In this document: in pieces, positions 63,815-64,000 of the stretch | Numbering within the stretch: the stretch's first letter is position 1 | Layout of the letters: the number at the start of each line of letters is the position of its first letter | Assembly (NCBI GenBank): GCA_036794825.1 | Contig: DAIRGA010000015.1 | Coordinates: 1-64,000 of the forward strand | Length of the DNA: 64,000 nt | Direction of reading: 5' to 3' | DNA from: RZYY01 sp036794825 | GTDB taxonomy: Bacteria > Bacteroidota > Bacteroidia > Bacteroidales > 4484-276 | Notes under the pieces: generated by a model | What the model saw: only the letters and a program-made list of their open reading frames with translations | What the model was told of the DNA's origin: nothing | Databases searched by the model: none | Translations under genes and position numbers: made by a program

Positions 63815-64000
63815 CTAAAACGAGTACTTCAGGGAAAGCATCCATAGCGAACCGGCATCTGAAAATATAGATTCCTCTTTTGAAGTGTAAACCTGCGCCA
63901 GCATGCTGAGATCAAGGTTTGTGAACATATTCCAGTTAAAATTCGGCGAAATGAACGCCGACCTGATGTCGGGAAGAACCATTGCGGTGATTCCTGCTGT
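63815..64000 (-). CDS. C-terminal part of an outer-membrane beta-barrel protein (cut by window end)
   Basis: A 61-residue open frame runs from the window edge to a TAG at 63815. It shows alternating hydrophobic strands (NLDLSMLAQVYTS, SLWMLSLKYSF) and ends in Phe, which is the usual C-terminal residue for insertion of outer-membrane barrels. The N-terminal part lies beyond base 64000, so the family cannot be named. Confidence 0.65.
   Translation of the reverse strand, partial: TAGITAMVLPDIRSAFISPNFNWNMFTNLDLSMLAQVYTSKEESIFSDAGSLWMLSLKYSF

Noticed and set aside
1..64000. CRISPR array, prophage, insertion sequence or toxin-antitoxin module
   Set aside because: No regularly spaced direct repeats, transposase, integrase or phage structural gene was seen. 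The Mut7-C protein has a nuclease-like domain but no antitoxin partner.

Overview
The window looks like a chromosomal segment of an aerobic or microaerophilic member of the Bacteroidota. Two very large secreted proteins end in type IX secretion (T9SS) sorting domains. Many products belong to families largely confined to this phylum (DUF6515, DUF6146, DUF5683, DUF3276/PUR, a long NusB, alternative complex III). Many genes are preceded by the Bacteroidota -7 box TAnnTTTG rather than by a clear Shine-Dalgarno sequence. No rRNA, tRNA, CRISPR array, transposase or phage gene was recognised. No species can be named from the sequence alone.

Layout. Positions 1-5.8 kb (minus strand): a hairpin-rich repeat, small envelope proteins (DUF6515, DUF2092, an NTF2-like lipoprotein, a glycine-zipper protein) and a large lipoprotein arylsulfatase. 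6.0-10.1 kb (minus): a compact operon of cytochrome b, Rieske protein and an octaheme cytochrome c carrying HEAT/TPR repeats, followed by a 154-bp nested inverted-repeat element. 10.4-17.6 kb (minus): an AsmA/DUF748 protein, a decayed HAD-phosphatase lipoprotein gene, a second sulfatase, a D-threonine-aldolase-like enzyme and a Mut7-C RNase-like protein. 17.6-26.6 kb (mixed strands): a sodium/solute symporter, a VanX-type dipeptidase, an AT-hook protein, an ECF sigma factor with a membrane partner, ElbB, an M28 peptidase, thioredoxin, a DsrE protein and DUF6146. 26.6-39.7 kb (minus): a 12-gene respiratory operon, actABCDEF - SCO1 - cytochrome oxidase I, III, IV, II - heme O synthase. 40.1-44.1 kb (plus): a heavy-metal-associated lipoprotein, a DsrE lipoprotein, DUF4492, cydA, cydB and a 42-residue membrane peptide. 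44.4-52.3 kb: the two T9SS cargo proteins. 52.4-64 kb: housekeeping genes (rsmE, lepB, dapB, parB, parA, nusB, rlmD, aroK) and the end of an outer-membrane barrel gene.

How the genes fit together. The respiratory genes give three quinol-oxidising routes. Quinol can pass through alternative complex III to an A2-type caa3-like oxidase, directly to oxygen through cytochrome bd, or through the cytochrome b/Rieske/octaheme module whose acceptor is unknown. The Act-Cox operon also carries assembly factors: SCO1 for copper and CtaB for heme. The cyd operon starts with two small exported sulfur- or metal-handling lipoproteins and lies divergently from the act operon, about 400 bp away. That gap contains a perfect 23-bp palindrome and a smaller operator-like repeat, so oxygen- or redox-responsive switching between the two branches is plausible.

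I found no clearly undescribed multi-gene system. The best candidates for a closer look are the cytochrome b/Rieske/octaheme-TPR module, the small peptide after cydB, the palindrome in the act/cyd divergent region, and the ctaB gene that lacks a standard start codon. The HAD gene is a convincing pseudogene with at least four lesions.
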